Source: Hybos culiciformis (Eukaryota > Arthropoda > Insecta > Diptera > Hybotidae). From it: DNA of 64,000 nt. A model generated the notes under the pieces. It was not told the origin of the DNA. It searched no databases and worked only from the letters and a program-made list of their open reading frames with translations. Made by a program: the position numbers and the translations under genes. Below, in pieces: positions 25,023-36,612 of the stretch. The first letter of the stretch is position 1. Each line of letters begins with the position of its first letter. The DNA is taken from contig OZ023273.1 of the NCBI GenBank assembly GCA_964007475.1, positions 4,998,176 to 5,062,175 of the forward strand, in the 5' to 3' direction.

Positions 25023-25418
25023 TTAAGGGGACTTGGTACCAGTTTGAATTTTTTGTCATAATTTTTTTTGGAAAAGCAGTTTTAGATTATTTTAAAGTTA
25101 AATTTAGAAAAAACATTTCATTCACAACCTCCGAACTGTTTGATACTTTAAAAGGGTATAAGACTTTTTAGAATCGGTTAAGGCTAAGTGCTCGAAATCT
25201 CTTCAAAACCATTGTTATGTGTCACAAAATGGTTTTGAAGAGATTTCGAGCACTTAGCCTTAACCGATTCTAAAAAGTTTTATGTCATTTTAAACTATGA
25301 AACATTCCTGAGGTTGTGAATGAAATGTTTTTTTTAAATTAAACTTTAAAATAATCTAAAACGGCTCTACAATCAAATTTTGGGACATAAAATCCAAACT
25401 GGTACCAAGTCCTCTTAA
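25023..25418. mobile_element. Long palindromic MITE flanked by TTAA
   Basis: TTAA at 25023-25026 and at 25415-25418 flanks a 388-bp inverted repeat. The outer ends read GGGGACTTGGTACCAG on the left and CTGGTACCAAGTCCTC on the right, with one mismatch. The innermost arms, 25163-25213 and 25228-25278, are perfectly complementary over 51 bp around a 14-base loop. Outer arm parts carry scattered mismatches. TTAA flanks fit piggyBac-type insertion, but a TTA or TA target (Harbinger or Tc1) cannot be excluded. There is no coding sequence. If transcribed within intron 1, the RNA would form a very stable hairpin. Confidence 0.8.
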
Positions 25419-28400
25419 AATGTGTAAATCGAGCTTACACTTGTTTCTGAGTAAAAAAAAGAGTAAAAAAAAACCAATTTTTTTTACTGTGAATTTATAC
25501 TGACAACTAAATGCAAATTCTTCAGTATATATCTGCAATATCCTTTAGCCATATTTTTTATCCAAATAAAGTATTCTTAAAGATTTTTTTCCTTGTAAGA
25601 ATCATCATTACACATACACTTAATCACTGAACATAATCGTCAACTTGTTTTTCATAAGGCTAAATTGCTGGCTCACCCTTAAATTTAACAAATCATGTTT
25701 TTTATATTTTTTTTTCTTTTTTAACTAATCAATGAAAAGGAAAAAAAAAAGAAAAAACCTAAAATTAGATAAGTTTTAAAATTGAAAATCTTAATGAGAA
25801 AACTTTATTTTATTTAAAAAATTAAATGAAAATTCCTTTTTTTTTTTTTTTCTGAAATTTGTGAAATTTTTTTTCTTTGACATGTTGGAATGTCAAAGAC
25901 AAACTTTACGAGCAGACAAGATTTTTTGTTGTCCTATATTTTTGTTGTTGTTTCATTTTCATCTTCGTTTTTGAATATATTTTTTTGTTATTTTAATAAA
26001 AAAAAAATTTTTTTTTTTTTAATTAAGTTAAGTGTGGAGAAAGTGAAGAGATATTCGTCCTTTTTTTTTTCAATTGTATTTCATTGTTATCTATATATTT
26101 TTACCAAGAAAAATTTTTATTTAAAGTAAAATTGTACGACAACGTTCGGGAGACAAGATGTACAAATCAAAAAATGTAAAATTTAATTAAAATTACAATT
26201 ATTATATACAAATTGTAATTGAAAATGTAAAAATGATTGGCGGTGCTATTCTCATTTCGGTTTGTTGAAATGAAAATATTTTCATTTTGTTTTCTATATA
26301 AATGACTTAAAAAATCCACAAAAATTAATATTAACTTTATTATTACACAGAGTATATTAAGATTATTATATTCATGCTAAAAATATTTTAAATTCTTGTA
26401 AAAATTTTTTTGAATAAAATATTCAGCACAGAAAACTGTCCAAACCATAATATTATAAATTTTATTTGAATATGGTATAAATGTAAATACTATTAATTAA
26501 GTGTTGCGTGCTAAAGCTCAGTAGTATTTATATTATATTAAGATTTCAAATATGGTTGCGATTCGATGAAAATGACATTTATTTTTTGATCAATCGAGCA
26601 TAAGCAGATATGAAATAAATAAATAAATTATATTTTATGTTGAGGCTATTGAGGCTTCCCTAATTTGTATATACTCAAAACTACATTTATAACCTACCTG
26701 TATTTAAATCGAATAAAGTTATTCTTTTTCAGACCAAAAATTTAGTATAGCCTAGTAATAATAGTTATTTATTCTGACTTAGCTAATTGCAGTTACGAGA
26801 ACATGAATAATAGTTTTATTACGGGAGACTATACGAAAATATATTTAATATTTCTTGTATTGACTTAAAACTTAAAGTTTCATGAATATCTGAGAAAAAT
26901 AATAATTTTCTTTTAATGCGAAAACTCTACGCGTATACACATTCCAAAATATTATGTTTAACTAATATTTTTCCCCAATTATTTGATTTCCACCAATCAT
27001 TATATTTGTGTCTAATTAATTCCGAATTTAAAAAATAATAATAATTATTTAATACTTATTTTTTTTTTTACGTAATAAAGAATAATCGTTATAAGCTCTT
27101 AGAATTTTATTTTTCTTGTGAAAATATTTTTTTCATTTAGAAGAGAATAATTTTATTTATTTATTTTTCGCAAAATTCGATTATTCATTTCGTTATTATA
27201 TTTTCCTATAATAATATTATTATTTGAATTGTTCTCAAATATCTTTCATCTTTATGAAAACAAGAACAAAAAAAAAAAATAACATAAGGATGGATAGCAA
27301 CCATATATATGTATATACCTGACAAAAATTATATTCTTACAATATGAATAAAAGCGTATATATTTGTTGTGGAATTTTTAATATTATTCTTTTCCTTATG
27401 TTCTTAATTTAATTAATTTCTTAGATATTTCTTGGGGTATGTTGTACATTATACATATATATATATACAATATATTAAATATTTTCATAACTGAAAATGC
27501 TATTATGATTGCCTTATATTTATTTTTTTTTTCGTTTCATTGAAATTAAAATCATTTTTTAGTCTATGGTTGAAAATTCCCCTATTTGAACAATCATTAT
27601 ATTGGTAGGGTATTCATGCTATGAAACAGAATTGCTTTGAAATCTGTATATATACATTATAGAAAATAATAAATAAATAAATTATCTATAGAAATTAAAA
27701 TTTTATTAAATAAATTCACGTGGTGATAATTTTATATTAACAGGTTTTTGAAAGGTTTTTTATTAAAGTATAAGAAATATATGTATATATATGTATATTA
27801 AAAGAATTTCTTCCTGGTGGTTGTTGTTGTAATATTGGATGTATATTAGAAATATTATTAATTATATGAAATACAAAATTCCGAACTATATGGGAAAATA
27901 ATCGAAATATTTGTATTCAATTAGGAAGAATATATCAACCCTTACACAGAAATTATTGCACCCTATTCAAGGATACAGGCACAAGTCTAAAAGTTAAGGC
28001 AAATTATGATTAAATTGAATATAAACTATTTAAACAGTATCTAAACAATGTATATTTTCTAGAATTAACTCAATTTAGATTTATTATTAATTTGGAACTG
28101 ACTACATGTAAAATTTACAAAAAAAAATATTCACATTAACCAAAAAAACACAAAAATTAAAATTGATAGATGGCAATAATAATTTATTATTTACAAACAA
28201 AATACAAGCAATATTCAAAAGAAAATTCAATATCTTGAAATAAACGTCATAAAATATCTTAACGAATATACTGTAACATCAATATAAAAAAAATTATTTA
28301 TAAATATAAAGAAGGGCCGGAAAAAATCTTTCAATATAAGAAAGGGAAAACGAAAAAAAAAAAAACAACAGATATAAAATAAAATTGATAACTTTCAATA

Positions 28401-28987
28401 AAGAAAATATTCAAAATGGAATTTATTAAATTAAATATCATCACCATCAGGTGTTAAGGTGACAATGAAAAAATTATTATTATATTTATTTCATTTTTTT
28501 TTTTTTTTTTGCCTTTTATCACTCCCACATTTCTATCTTGCATAATCTTTAGAGTCTTCTATATATTGAAATGAAAATAATTTTTCACAACTGCTGTTTT
28601 AAATTTAAACAAAAAAAAAATAAAAATTAGGAAAAACTCATTGGGTTGAGATCAACTCATTGAATTACAATAGAGCAAAAAATGATGTAACTATTCATAT
28701 TCATAATTTTGCAGTATTTCAAACTTAAAAGTTTAAAATTATCCTAGAATTTCGAAATCTTTAATTGCTTATTGTCATTGTTGAGAAAATGGAAATTAAA
28801 GTATTAGATATTTTATTCATTCTTAAGAAAATTAACATGCAAAAATTAATCCCGAATTATTTGAGAACTAACACCTATTGTGAATAATAGTTTAACTTAA
28901 ATAAATATTCACAATTAACTTGTTATTTAAAATTTATTATTCTAAAGTTAAAATATAAATAAATTTTTAATTTTTCAATTTTCAAAA
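25419..28987. other. Intron 1 segment with no recognised gene
   Basis: Low-complexity AT-rich sequence. The frame at 25356-25538 (minus) overlaps the palindrome and is spurious, and that at 25890-26129 (plus) is a Phe/Ser-rich translation of T-rich DNA. No other structure was recognised. Confidence 0.55.
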
Positions 28988-29170
28988 ATGAACGAAAGAG
29001 CTTTATGTTTTCTGTCTCTTCGCCTGTTCGTAAGTCTCACACTAAAATGCTTGAACTACTACTTGGCCAATTTCCATTGTATCAATGCAATAATATGCAG
29101 AATCTTGTTAACTTTCATAAAAGCCAAGATTCCATGTTTAGAGGCTAGAAACTCTGGCAAAGGGATCTAA
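28988..29170. other. Less AT-rich 180-bp segment of unknown nature
   Basis: This segment has clearly more normal base composition than its surroundings and a 60-codon plus-strand frame beginning MNERALCFLSLRLF. I recognise no family. A GTAAGT donor-like site lies at about 29028, after 14 codons, and would leave phase 0, which does not fit the phase-1 acceptor of the LDLa exon. It could be a remnant of a transposon coding region, an alternative or unrelated exon, or chance. Confidence 0.25.
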
Positions 29171-32134
29171 ATAATATTTCATATCAAAATTTATATAAAT
29201 TTAATTTTTTTATTGTTTAAATAGATCATTATGTATGGTTATTCGTAAATAATATATGCAATACCTTCTCTGCCATCCAGTGGATGACACTAAGGTAAAA
29301 AACAAAGGGAATATAAATTCATAATCTCTTCATTAATTTTTAGAATAATTTTTTTTTAGAATAATTTTATCATATAAAAATGTATAATTTTCTTCATTTT
29401 TTTTTTCTGTTTTTTTTTTTCTGTTAAGTTAAAAAAATAACATTTGCAGAACAATTTTATTATGGTCGTAAAAAAAACGAAAAAAAAAAAAAATTTCTTA
29501 TTTTTTATGGCTTTGAAAAATGAAACGAACCATCAAAAAACATTATAAAAAACACAAAAAAAAAATATATCCTTATTTATTTTTGCATAGAATGTTATAT
29601 ATACGTAAGTATATAGTAGGTATTATAGAAAAAAAAGGAATTAAAATAAAAATGGAAATATCCTTTTTCCTAAAAATAATAATAATGACATTTTTTATTT
29701 TCTTTTTTTTTTTTCATAATAAAAACAAATCTTTGGAAAAATCAAAAAGTTTTCCTGTTCCTTTAATGCTTAATTTTCCAATTTAAAAAGAAATGAAAAA
29801 CAGAAAAAAAATGTTTATAATAATAAAATTATAGAATTATTAGTATTTATATTAATTTAATTTTCAATATCCAAAAAAAAAATATTTTGTTTTAGCATTA
29901 TTGTTATAAATTGGTTAACTTGTAGTTTTTTGTTGAACTTAATACTACTTTGTTTTGATTTAATAAACAATTGCCTTTTGGATTGTAGAATTTAATTTGA
30001 ATCAGGGATGGATTTCTACAACTGCTCTCTATAAAATATATACCAATTTTGATTGAAATTCTGTTTAAGGATTGTATAGTGAAAGCTAAATAAACATTCT
30101 ATATACCTATACCTATAGTTGAAAATGGAAAACTTTCATTAATAATTAATAATTAAGCTGCTAATAATGCTAAATTTCTATATAGAGAAGAGCATCTCTA
30201 TAGAGCTTATATTTATAATCCAGGTGTAACTTATTTTGCTAGTTTAATTTTTACAATGAGAAAGTTTTAATTTTATTTCTATATTTAAAATAAGTACATA
30301 TATATATTTTTTTAAGCGTAAAAAAATTAAAAATTTATTTTTAATAACTTTGGAAAATAATTTCCACTTCAAAAAATATTTTGAAAATATGGTATCCCAT
30401 GCTAGTTTTTTTTAATCTTTTATTTATTAATGTTTTTTAAATAATATAGAAAAAAAAAATTATATTTGGTTTTTTTTAATAAATTTTAATCAAGATCACG
30501 GTGATTTATTTTTGTTTAACTCAAATTAATACGGTCGATAAACATTGAAATCTTAAAAATTTCACCCTTATCATTGAAAAAATAAATTGTATTTTTTTTT
30601 TTTTGCTTAATTCCATTACAATAATGAAAAGTTTTTAAAACCTTAAATAACTTAACAATTTTCATTATATCCTTTCCTTGAACAGCTAAGAACAATTCTA
30701 TAATAATTGTGCGAGTGTTTTTGGATGTTAAAAATGTCAGGCAGAATAAACATTGTGTTTTAAATTCAAATTTACCATACACCTATTGAGAAGCGGATAA
30801 ATTTTTTTGGTCGTTAATAATGATAATAAATGTAAAATTAGTTTTTTGATGTTATTTTTTTTTTCCATCACTTTCTTGTAGATTATTAATCCTTGTGGAT
30901 TATTCTTTTATTTTGATTTTTCTTCAAATTTTTTGGGTATAGTACTAATTCTTTTATTTTATTTTATTTGCTTCTTCTTCCGAACGTATAGTAAATGCGA
31001 TAACAAAATTCATGGAAATAAAGATAATATATATGTGTATATTTTAATCCTGCTTTATTTCATCCTTGAATTTGGATGAAAATATGTAGAACACAGTGTT
31101 AATAATAAAGAAAATTTAAAGTTCCTTTTTTGCATAATTTCGTTGAAAAATATTTCGAAGGCAAACATTTCAAATAATTGTTGATATAAAAAAATTTTAA
31201 TAATGTTTTTTATCGATGTGTAGGTAAACTTTATTATTTAAATAATCTAGTTAAATCCTTTACTTTTCATAAGTATCTTTTATTTTTTATAGTTATCTAT
31301 TCTGTTATTGACTTAAAATTCTTAATTAAATTCTTAAATTGCATTTTAGTCCTTAAAAAAGCTTCTAAATTGCCCATTATATATGTTGGTGTTATTATTA
31401 AATTGGTAATTAAAATTCTTAGTTGTTTACATAACTTGACATAATATAAGTTTTTAAAAATTTTGTTTTTTTTGAAAATGGGTGGCATATAAAAAAAAGC
31501 CATATAATTTTTACCTCAATTACCTACCATTATATATACCCTGTAGTTAAAAAGAGAATAAGTAAAGAAAATGAGTTTTGAAAACATAAATTTAAACTAT
31601 GTAGGTAGTTTTTTTAGTTATAGTTCTTTTTTTTTTACACTCAATTATTTAAGCATTATATTTATATTTTTAATAAACTAATGATAAAAATTTATTTTAA
31701 AACACATTTTTTATAACTCATCCGTTTATCTTTTACATTGCGAAAAGCTCTTGAGACCAATCGTTAGAAAAAAAGAAAAGTTGAATTATCATTGCTTGTT
31801 TGTTATGTTTATTCTAGTAAATAAAATTTGAAATTAAATTCACAGTTCGTATCAAAACATAATAAGCATGAAGCACATATTATACAAAGTAGATTTCCCA
31901 TAAGTTTATTATTTAAAATGAAATGCATACATAGTTAAAAATTGATTGTTCAAAAATATTTCATTTATAAATATGTGAATAAATTTTATACTTATCTTAA
32001 AATTATTTATTTTACACACAAATGCACATTTTTGACTTTAATTACTTTAAGATGGTGGTTTTTATTTTTCTCTTCTTTCTAATGATTCATTCATTTAAAA
32101 GAATTGGCACTGTTTTGAAACTTAGGAAACTTAG
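29171..32134. other. Intron 1 segment with no recognised gene
   Basis: AT-rich sequence. The open frames at 29520-29786 (plus), 30516-30782 (minus) and 31297-31503 (minus) show no motifs and follow base composition. Confidence 0.55.
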
Positions 32135-32155
32135 GCACATTATATTTTAATGTGC
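32135..32155. repeat. Perfect 8-bp hairpin
   Basis: GCACATTA and TAATGTGC flank a 5-base loop. It follows a 9-bp tandem pair (GAAACTTAG) and is the first of several short repeats in this region. Confidence 0.5.
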
Positions 32156-32235
32156 ATGTCTTCGGTAAGTTGTATTTACATTCGCAAATTTAGCTCGGTA
32201 AATGGTCCATTACATGCATCAATACACATGCAATT

Positions 32236-32298
32236 ATAGGGAAATATAAATTGTATTTACATTTCCCTGTGATGTAAATTGTATTTACATTTCCCTAT
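32236..32298. repeat. Two 21-bp direct repeats inside an inverted repeat
   Basis: The unit AAATTGTATTTACATTTCCC with a final T occurs at 32248-32268 and 32276-32296, a 28-bp period. The block opens with ATAGGGAAAT (32236-32245) and closes with its complement ATTTCCCTAT (32289-32298). It is a small local duplication of unknown role. Confidence 0.7.
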
Positions 32299-32375
32299 TT
32301 TGTATTTACTTACTTCATTTTGAACTGCGTAATACTATAAACAAAAATAATATCTCTCACACTCACAATATTTCC

Positions 32376-32561
32376 TTTTATCTCTAAAAGAAAGAGAAAT
32401 TAAAGGATAATTAACGTGGAAAAATTCCATTTTCTTCTTTTATCTGTAAAAGAAAGAGAAATTAAAGAATAATTAACGTGGAAAAATTCCCTTTTCTTCT
32501 TTTATCAGTAAAAGAAAGAGAAATTAAAGGATAATTAACGTGGAAAAATTCCCTTTTCTTC
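32376..32561. repeat. 62-bp tandem repeat, three copies
   Basis: Units begin TTTTATC at 32376, 32438 and 32500, and a fragment of a fourth starts at 32562. The copies differ at only a few positions (CTC, CTG or CAG after TTTTAT; AAGG or AAGA; CCATT or CCCTT). Each contains AAAAGAAAGAGAAATTAAAG and AATTAACGTGGAAAAATTCC. The low divergence suggests a recent minisatellite expansion. Confidence 0.85.
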
Positions 32562-32622
32562 TTTTATCTTTATTTTTTATTATAAATTATCTCTATATTC
32601 TCTCTTTACAACTCCCTCTCAC

Positions 32623-32662
32623 ATGCACATTAAAGCAGTATACAGATGCACATTAAAGCAGT
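32623..32662. repeat. 17-bp direct repeat, period 23
   Basis: ATGCACATTAAAGCAGT occurs at 32623-32639 and again at 32646-32662. The 71-codon open frame starting at 32623 is a by-product of this duplication and has no domain. Confidence 0.7.
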
Positions 32663-35600
32663 CTCGTGATATAAATATGGCTCGTGTCTGTGTGTTTGTG
32701 TGTATACACAACTCGCAATTAATAACAAATTTTCATAACATGTATTGTAATCTACTATTACTGTATAGAGTAAAGCATGAGAAAGAATTATGTGCGAAAA
32801 CTGAATTTATTAAAATTACCATAATAAATTTTAACTAGACCTAATATTCAATATTTTTGTATCTGCCCTAGTGGAATAAAAATGAATAAGTGTTGTAATC
32901 AAAAATTATTATACATATAATTAAAAAAAATAAAAAATTCCTTACTGGTTTCATATTAAATTCACGACAATAAACTGTAATAATATTTTACGTAAAATTA
33001 TGTATATAAGACACGAATTTCATTAATTTTTTTCTGCCTCAAAAGTGCGCTTTTTTTTCAACAAATTATATTAATTTGGTTTTAAGTTTTTTTAATTAGC
33101 TGAAACCTGAAGTTCTTTCCTTAAATCATTTAGATTCTCAAATTTATATTAAATTTTATAATAAAGTGATTTTGTAAATAGCATTTACATAATAACCCTA
33201 TAATCTTCTACTTTTTTGTTAAAAAAAAAAATTAAATAAAATTTCAGGTACAAAAATATATATCGAAATTCCTGGAGCATAATATTTAAATATGAAAATT
33301 CAAGGAAAAGTCACGTTCATTAATAATTTTTTTTTTTTTTATTCTTTTTATATAATTTCTTTAAAATTATTTAACCGGGTTAGTTTGTTTTCTTTTTTTG
33401 TATTTAAAACACTTTAATATTTCTGAAGAATTTCTATAATGATTATATTAGAATTTAAATTAGTGCTTAAAATCTGAACTTAATAAATAGAGTTTAAGAA
33501 CAGTTTTATGTAAGACTTGAAAAGATTGAAAAGCTTAAAATGTTTAAAAAAAAACGCTAGCTTGGAGCTAAAAAATAATTTCTATGCTGCATAATGTAAA
33601 ATTCTTTTCGGGAAGACAACAAAATGTCAAAGTAAAATAAATTAAGTTAATTAATGTATTTTTATACCTATAAATTCTAAAATTCGAAAACAATTTCATT
33701 TCCGATCTTATAAATATAAAAGCTAACTTTAGCTACTAATTTTATCTTTTTTTTTTGCATATAGTTAGAAAAATACTTGGGACCTAGCAGGTAATATGAA
33801 TAGAATTTAAAAAACATTGTACATACTTCAAGGTTATAAAACACAAAAAAAAATATTTAAAATTATAAATAATATTTATAGCAAGGATATAATTCATTCA
33901 TTTAAAAATTAGCTATTCTTAGCTCTATATATATTTATAACAATATAGGAGTGAAAAAAAAAAAATAATAATATTTATTCTTTAAATTTATTTTAAATGG
34001 CCAAATAATTTTTAAATTCTTTAAAATAGTAGAAAAAAAGATTATAATATTCGCATAAGTTTAAATTTTATTTTTCTCGTTGGTAGTATAGAAACAACAA
34101 GCAGGGTTGAATTTAATAATAAAAGAAAAAAAAAATTATGATAATAATAATAATAATAATATAAAGAAATATATGTAAATATACAATATATACAACATGT
34201 ATACTATACTATGCTATAAATATATTGTAATAATATAGAATTTGTATAAAAAATTATAACCATAAGGGAAAAAACTGTATATATTTTACGTTATTTTGCT
34301 TAAAAAGAATAAAATAAAATAAAATAAATGTTACATGAATATAAAATCCCAGGTAGGTATATACTAAGCTTTATGTACTGTACATATTCTGTAAAAAAAA
34401 AAGTGAAAAAGTAAAAAAGCTGAATTATAAATTCCCAAAAGTTTTGATATTCTTCTGTAATGGTTTTTTTTTTTTATTTTTTATTTTTTGCTTAAAAATG
34501 AAAGAAAAACTTCCTAACTTTGAGGTTAAGATGGTTTCATTATTTTTAAATTATGTTTAATTTTTTAGAAACTTTTTTTTTTATTTATTTGTGGAGATAA
34601 AAATAATAAGCAAATAAAAAAAAAATTAAATTCCCTAGTTTAACTTCTTTTTTTTGAATCAAAATATCGAAAATCAAAGTATTTTTGTACCCTTTAGATC
34701 TAGGATAGTGTTAATCTGAGACTTAAATACTTATCAGATGGTATATAATAGATGAAAGCACGATTTTTTTTTTCATATATTTACTTCAATTTTGCGGAAT
34801 ATTTATTTAAACTATGCGAAAAATTCGATATTAAAGAAATACTCGTCAATGAACCCAAAAGGATATCAGAGTGGTATTTTTTTTTTGCAAAATTTTTATT
34901 GTGAGAAACGGGATTTGTATTTCACAAATTTTAATTTATTTATTTTCTTTTTGTATCTTGTCGAACATCATAATTGTAATATTTTTGGCAACATAATACC
35001 ATATTTAATGTTAATAAACAGACTCGCCAAAGAATTAAAACCCACTCTCTAAAATTTACGATAAAAAAAAAATTAATACTTAAAAATTAAATTATAAGAT
35101 TCTTTCACTGTTAATTAGGTTTCTTCTAAGAAATAAATAATTTTTTTTTAAAAGATTATATTTTTGAAAATTTTTTCTATGTAGAATTTTCTCTTAAATA
35201 TTACAATAACAAATTTTAATATAAAGTTTTTTTTTCTCTTATTATTTATTTGTATATATATATGAAATGAAAGTGCTATTATAGTACTAAGGTGACCATT
35301 TTTATATAACAAAAATTAAAGATATTAAATAAAGTAAGAAATTAAGTAGGTATTGAGTAAATATAATTATATAACTAAACATTAATATTAAACCAAAATT
35401 CCGCGTTTATAACTTTTCCACATAATGTATTTGCTTAAAATATCTAGATTTATTATAATGTTAAAATTCTTCACATTGCATTTGGTAACATTATAACGAT
35501 TTATGAAAACGAAGAAGAAATTAGAATATAATGACAAAATAAAACCTTAAGGGACTCTGTGTTAAATATCCTGTAGAGTGGATGAACACCTTAGATATAG

Positions 35601-36540
35601 TTAAAATTTTAGCAAATAAAACACACCGGAAATTCAAATGATGTGTTCATTATCTTTTTTATGAAGTTGAATGATATCGATCTAAAATAAAAATTTCTTT
35701 GTTTTATTAAGATATCGCAACTACGTGAAATTATTCATGAATTACAGTTCAAGGATGGTTGCACATTAAAATAATAAAAAAAAAACATAATTTTTAAATC
35801 AAAAATTTTCATGATCTCATCAAGTAATAAAATTTTTCCTGAAAATAAATAAAAAAAGGTATCAAATATTTGTCATTCAGTATAAGCAATAATATTATTG
35901 ATTTAAATTTTTTTTGATTTAAGTAAGTACTTTTTCTAGTCAGTTTTAAATAAGAATAACATTAGTTTATATTAGATTTTTTTACTGTCGTGGTATTATA
36001 TTGATAATGGTTGCAATTTGATTATTTTCATAGTGAGCAGAAAATGTCCTAGCAATGTACTTTTAAAATAATAAAAATCATTATCTAAAATAAATAAAAT
36101 CATTAAAGTACGTAAACCATTTTCTAGAAATCACAAACAAAAAATACGTAAAATAGGTTCCAGCTAAATATATTTTATATTTAAATCTTTTTTCACAATA
36201 TACATAGCATTAAGAGTCAAAATTTAAATGCTGATTTTAAATAAGAAAACAAATTATATGAAATTAATAAATCATTATATGAAAGTTTTCTTTTTAAATT
36301 GATATAAATGATTCAATGTATTTACGATATACAATGTACATTTATACATATGTAAACATTATAATATCCTAAAAATCTGTATACCCATTTAATATGAGAA
36401 CTATCTTTACATTGTACGTGTAGATATGTACGTGAAGATATGTTTGCAAGAAAACCAAAAATGTTTTCCAGCCTAAAGAGATTAATTCAATAATAATAAT
36501 TTTCTAGACATATTTTTCATATAAAATCCTACTAAAACTA
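32663..36540. other. Intron 1 segment with no recognised gene
   Basis: AT-rich low-complexity DNA with an (ATA)n microsatellite at about 34139-34161 and AAAAT-type runs near 34308-34327. The plus-strand frame at 34792-35052 (86 codons) has no domain and lies in ordinary AT-rich sequence. Confidence 0.5.
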
Positions 36541-36546
36541 TACCTA

Positions 36547-36612
36547 AAATAATAATAATAATAATATGCCCTTCTCCACACATATACGCATATACACATA
36601 TACGCATATATT
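36547..36612. repeat. (AAT)n tract and TACGCATA/TACACATA repeats
   Basis: A run of AAT units (about 36549-36567) is followed by three imperfect copies of CATATACGCATATACA-like sequence around 36580-36610. Confidence 0.7.
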
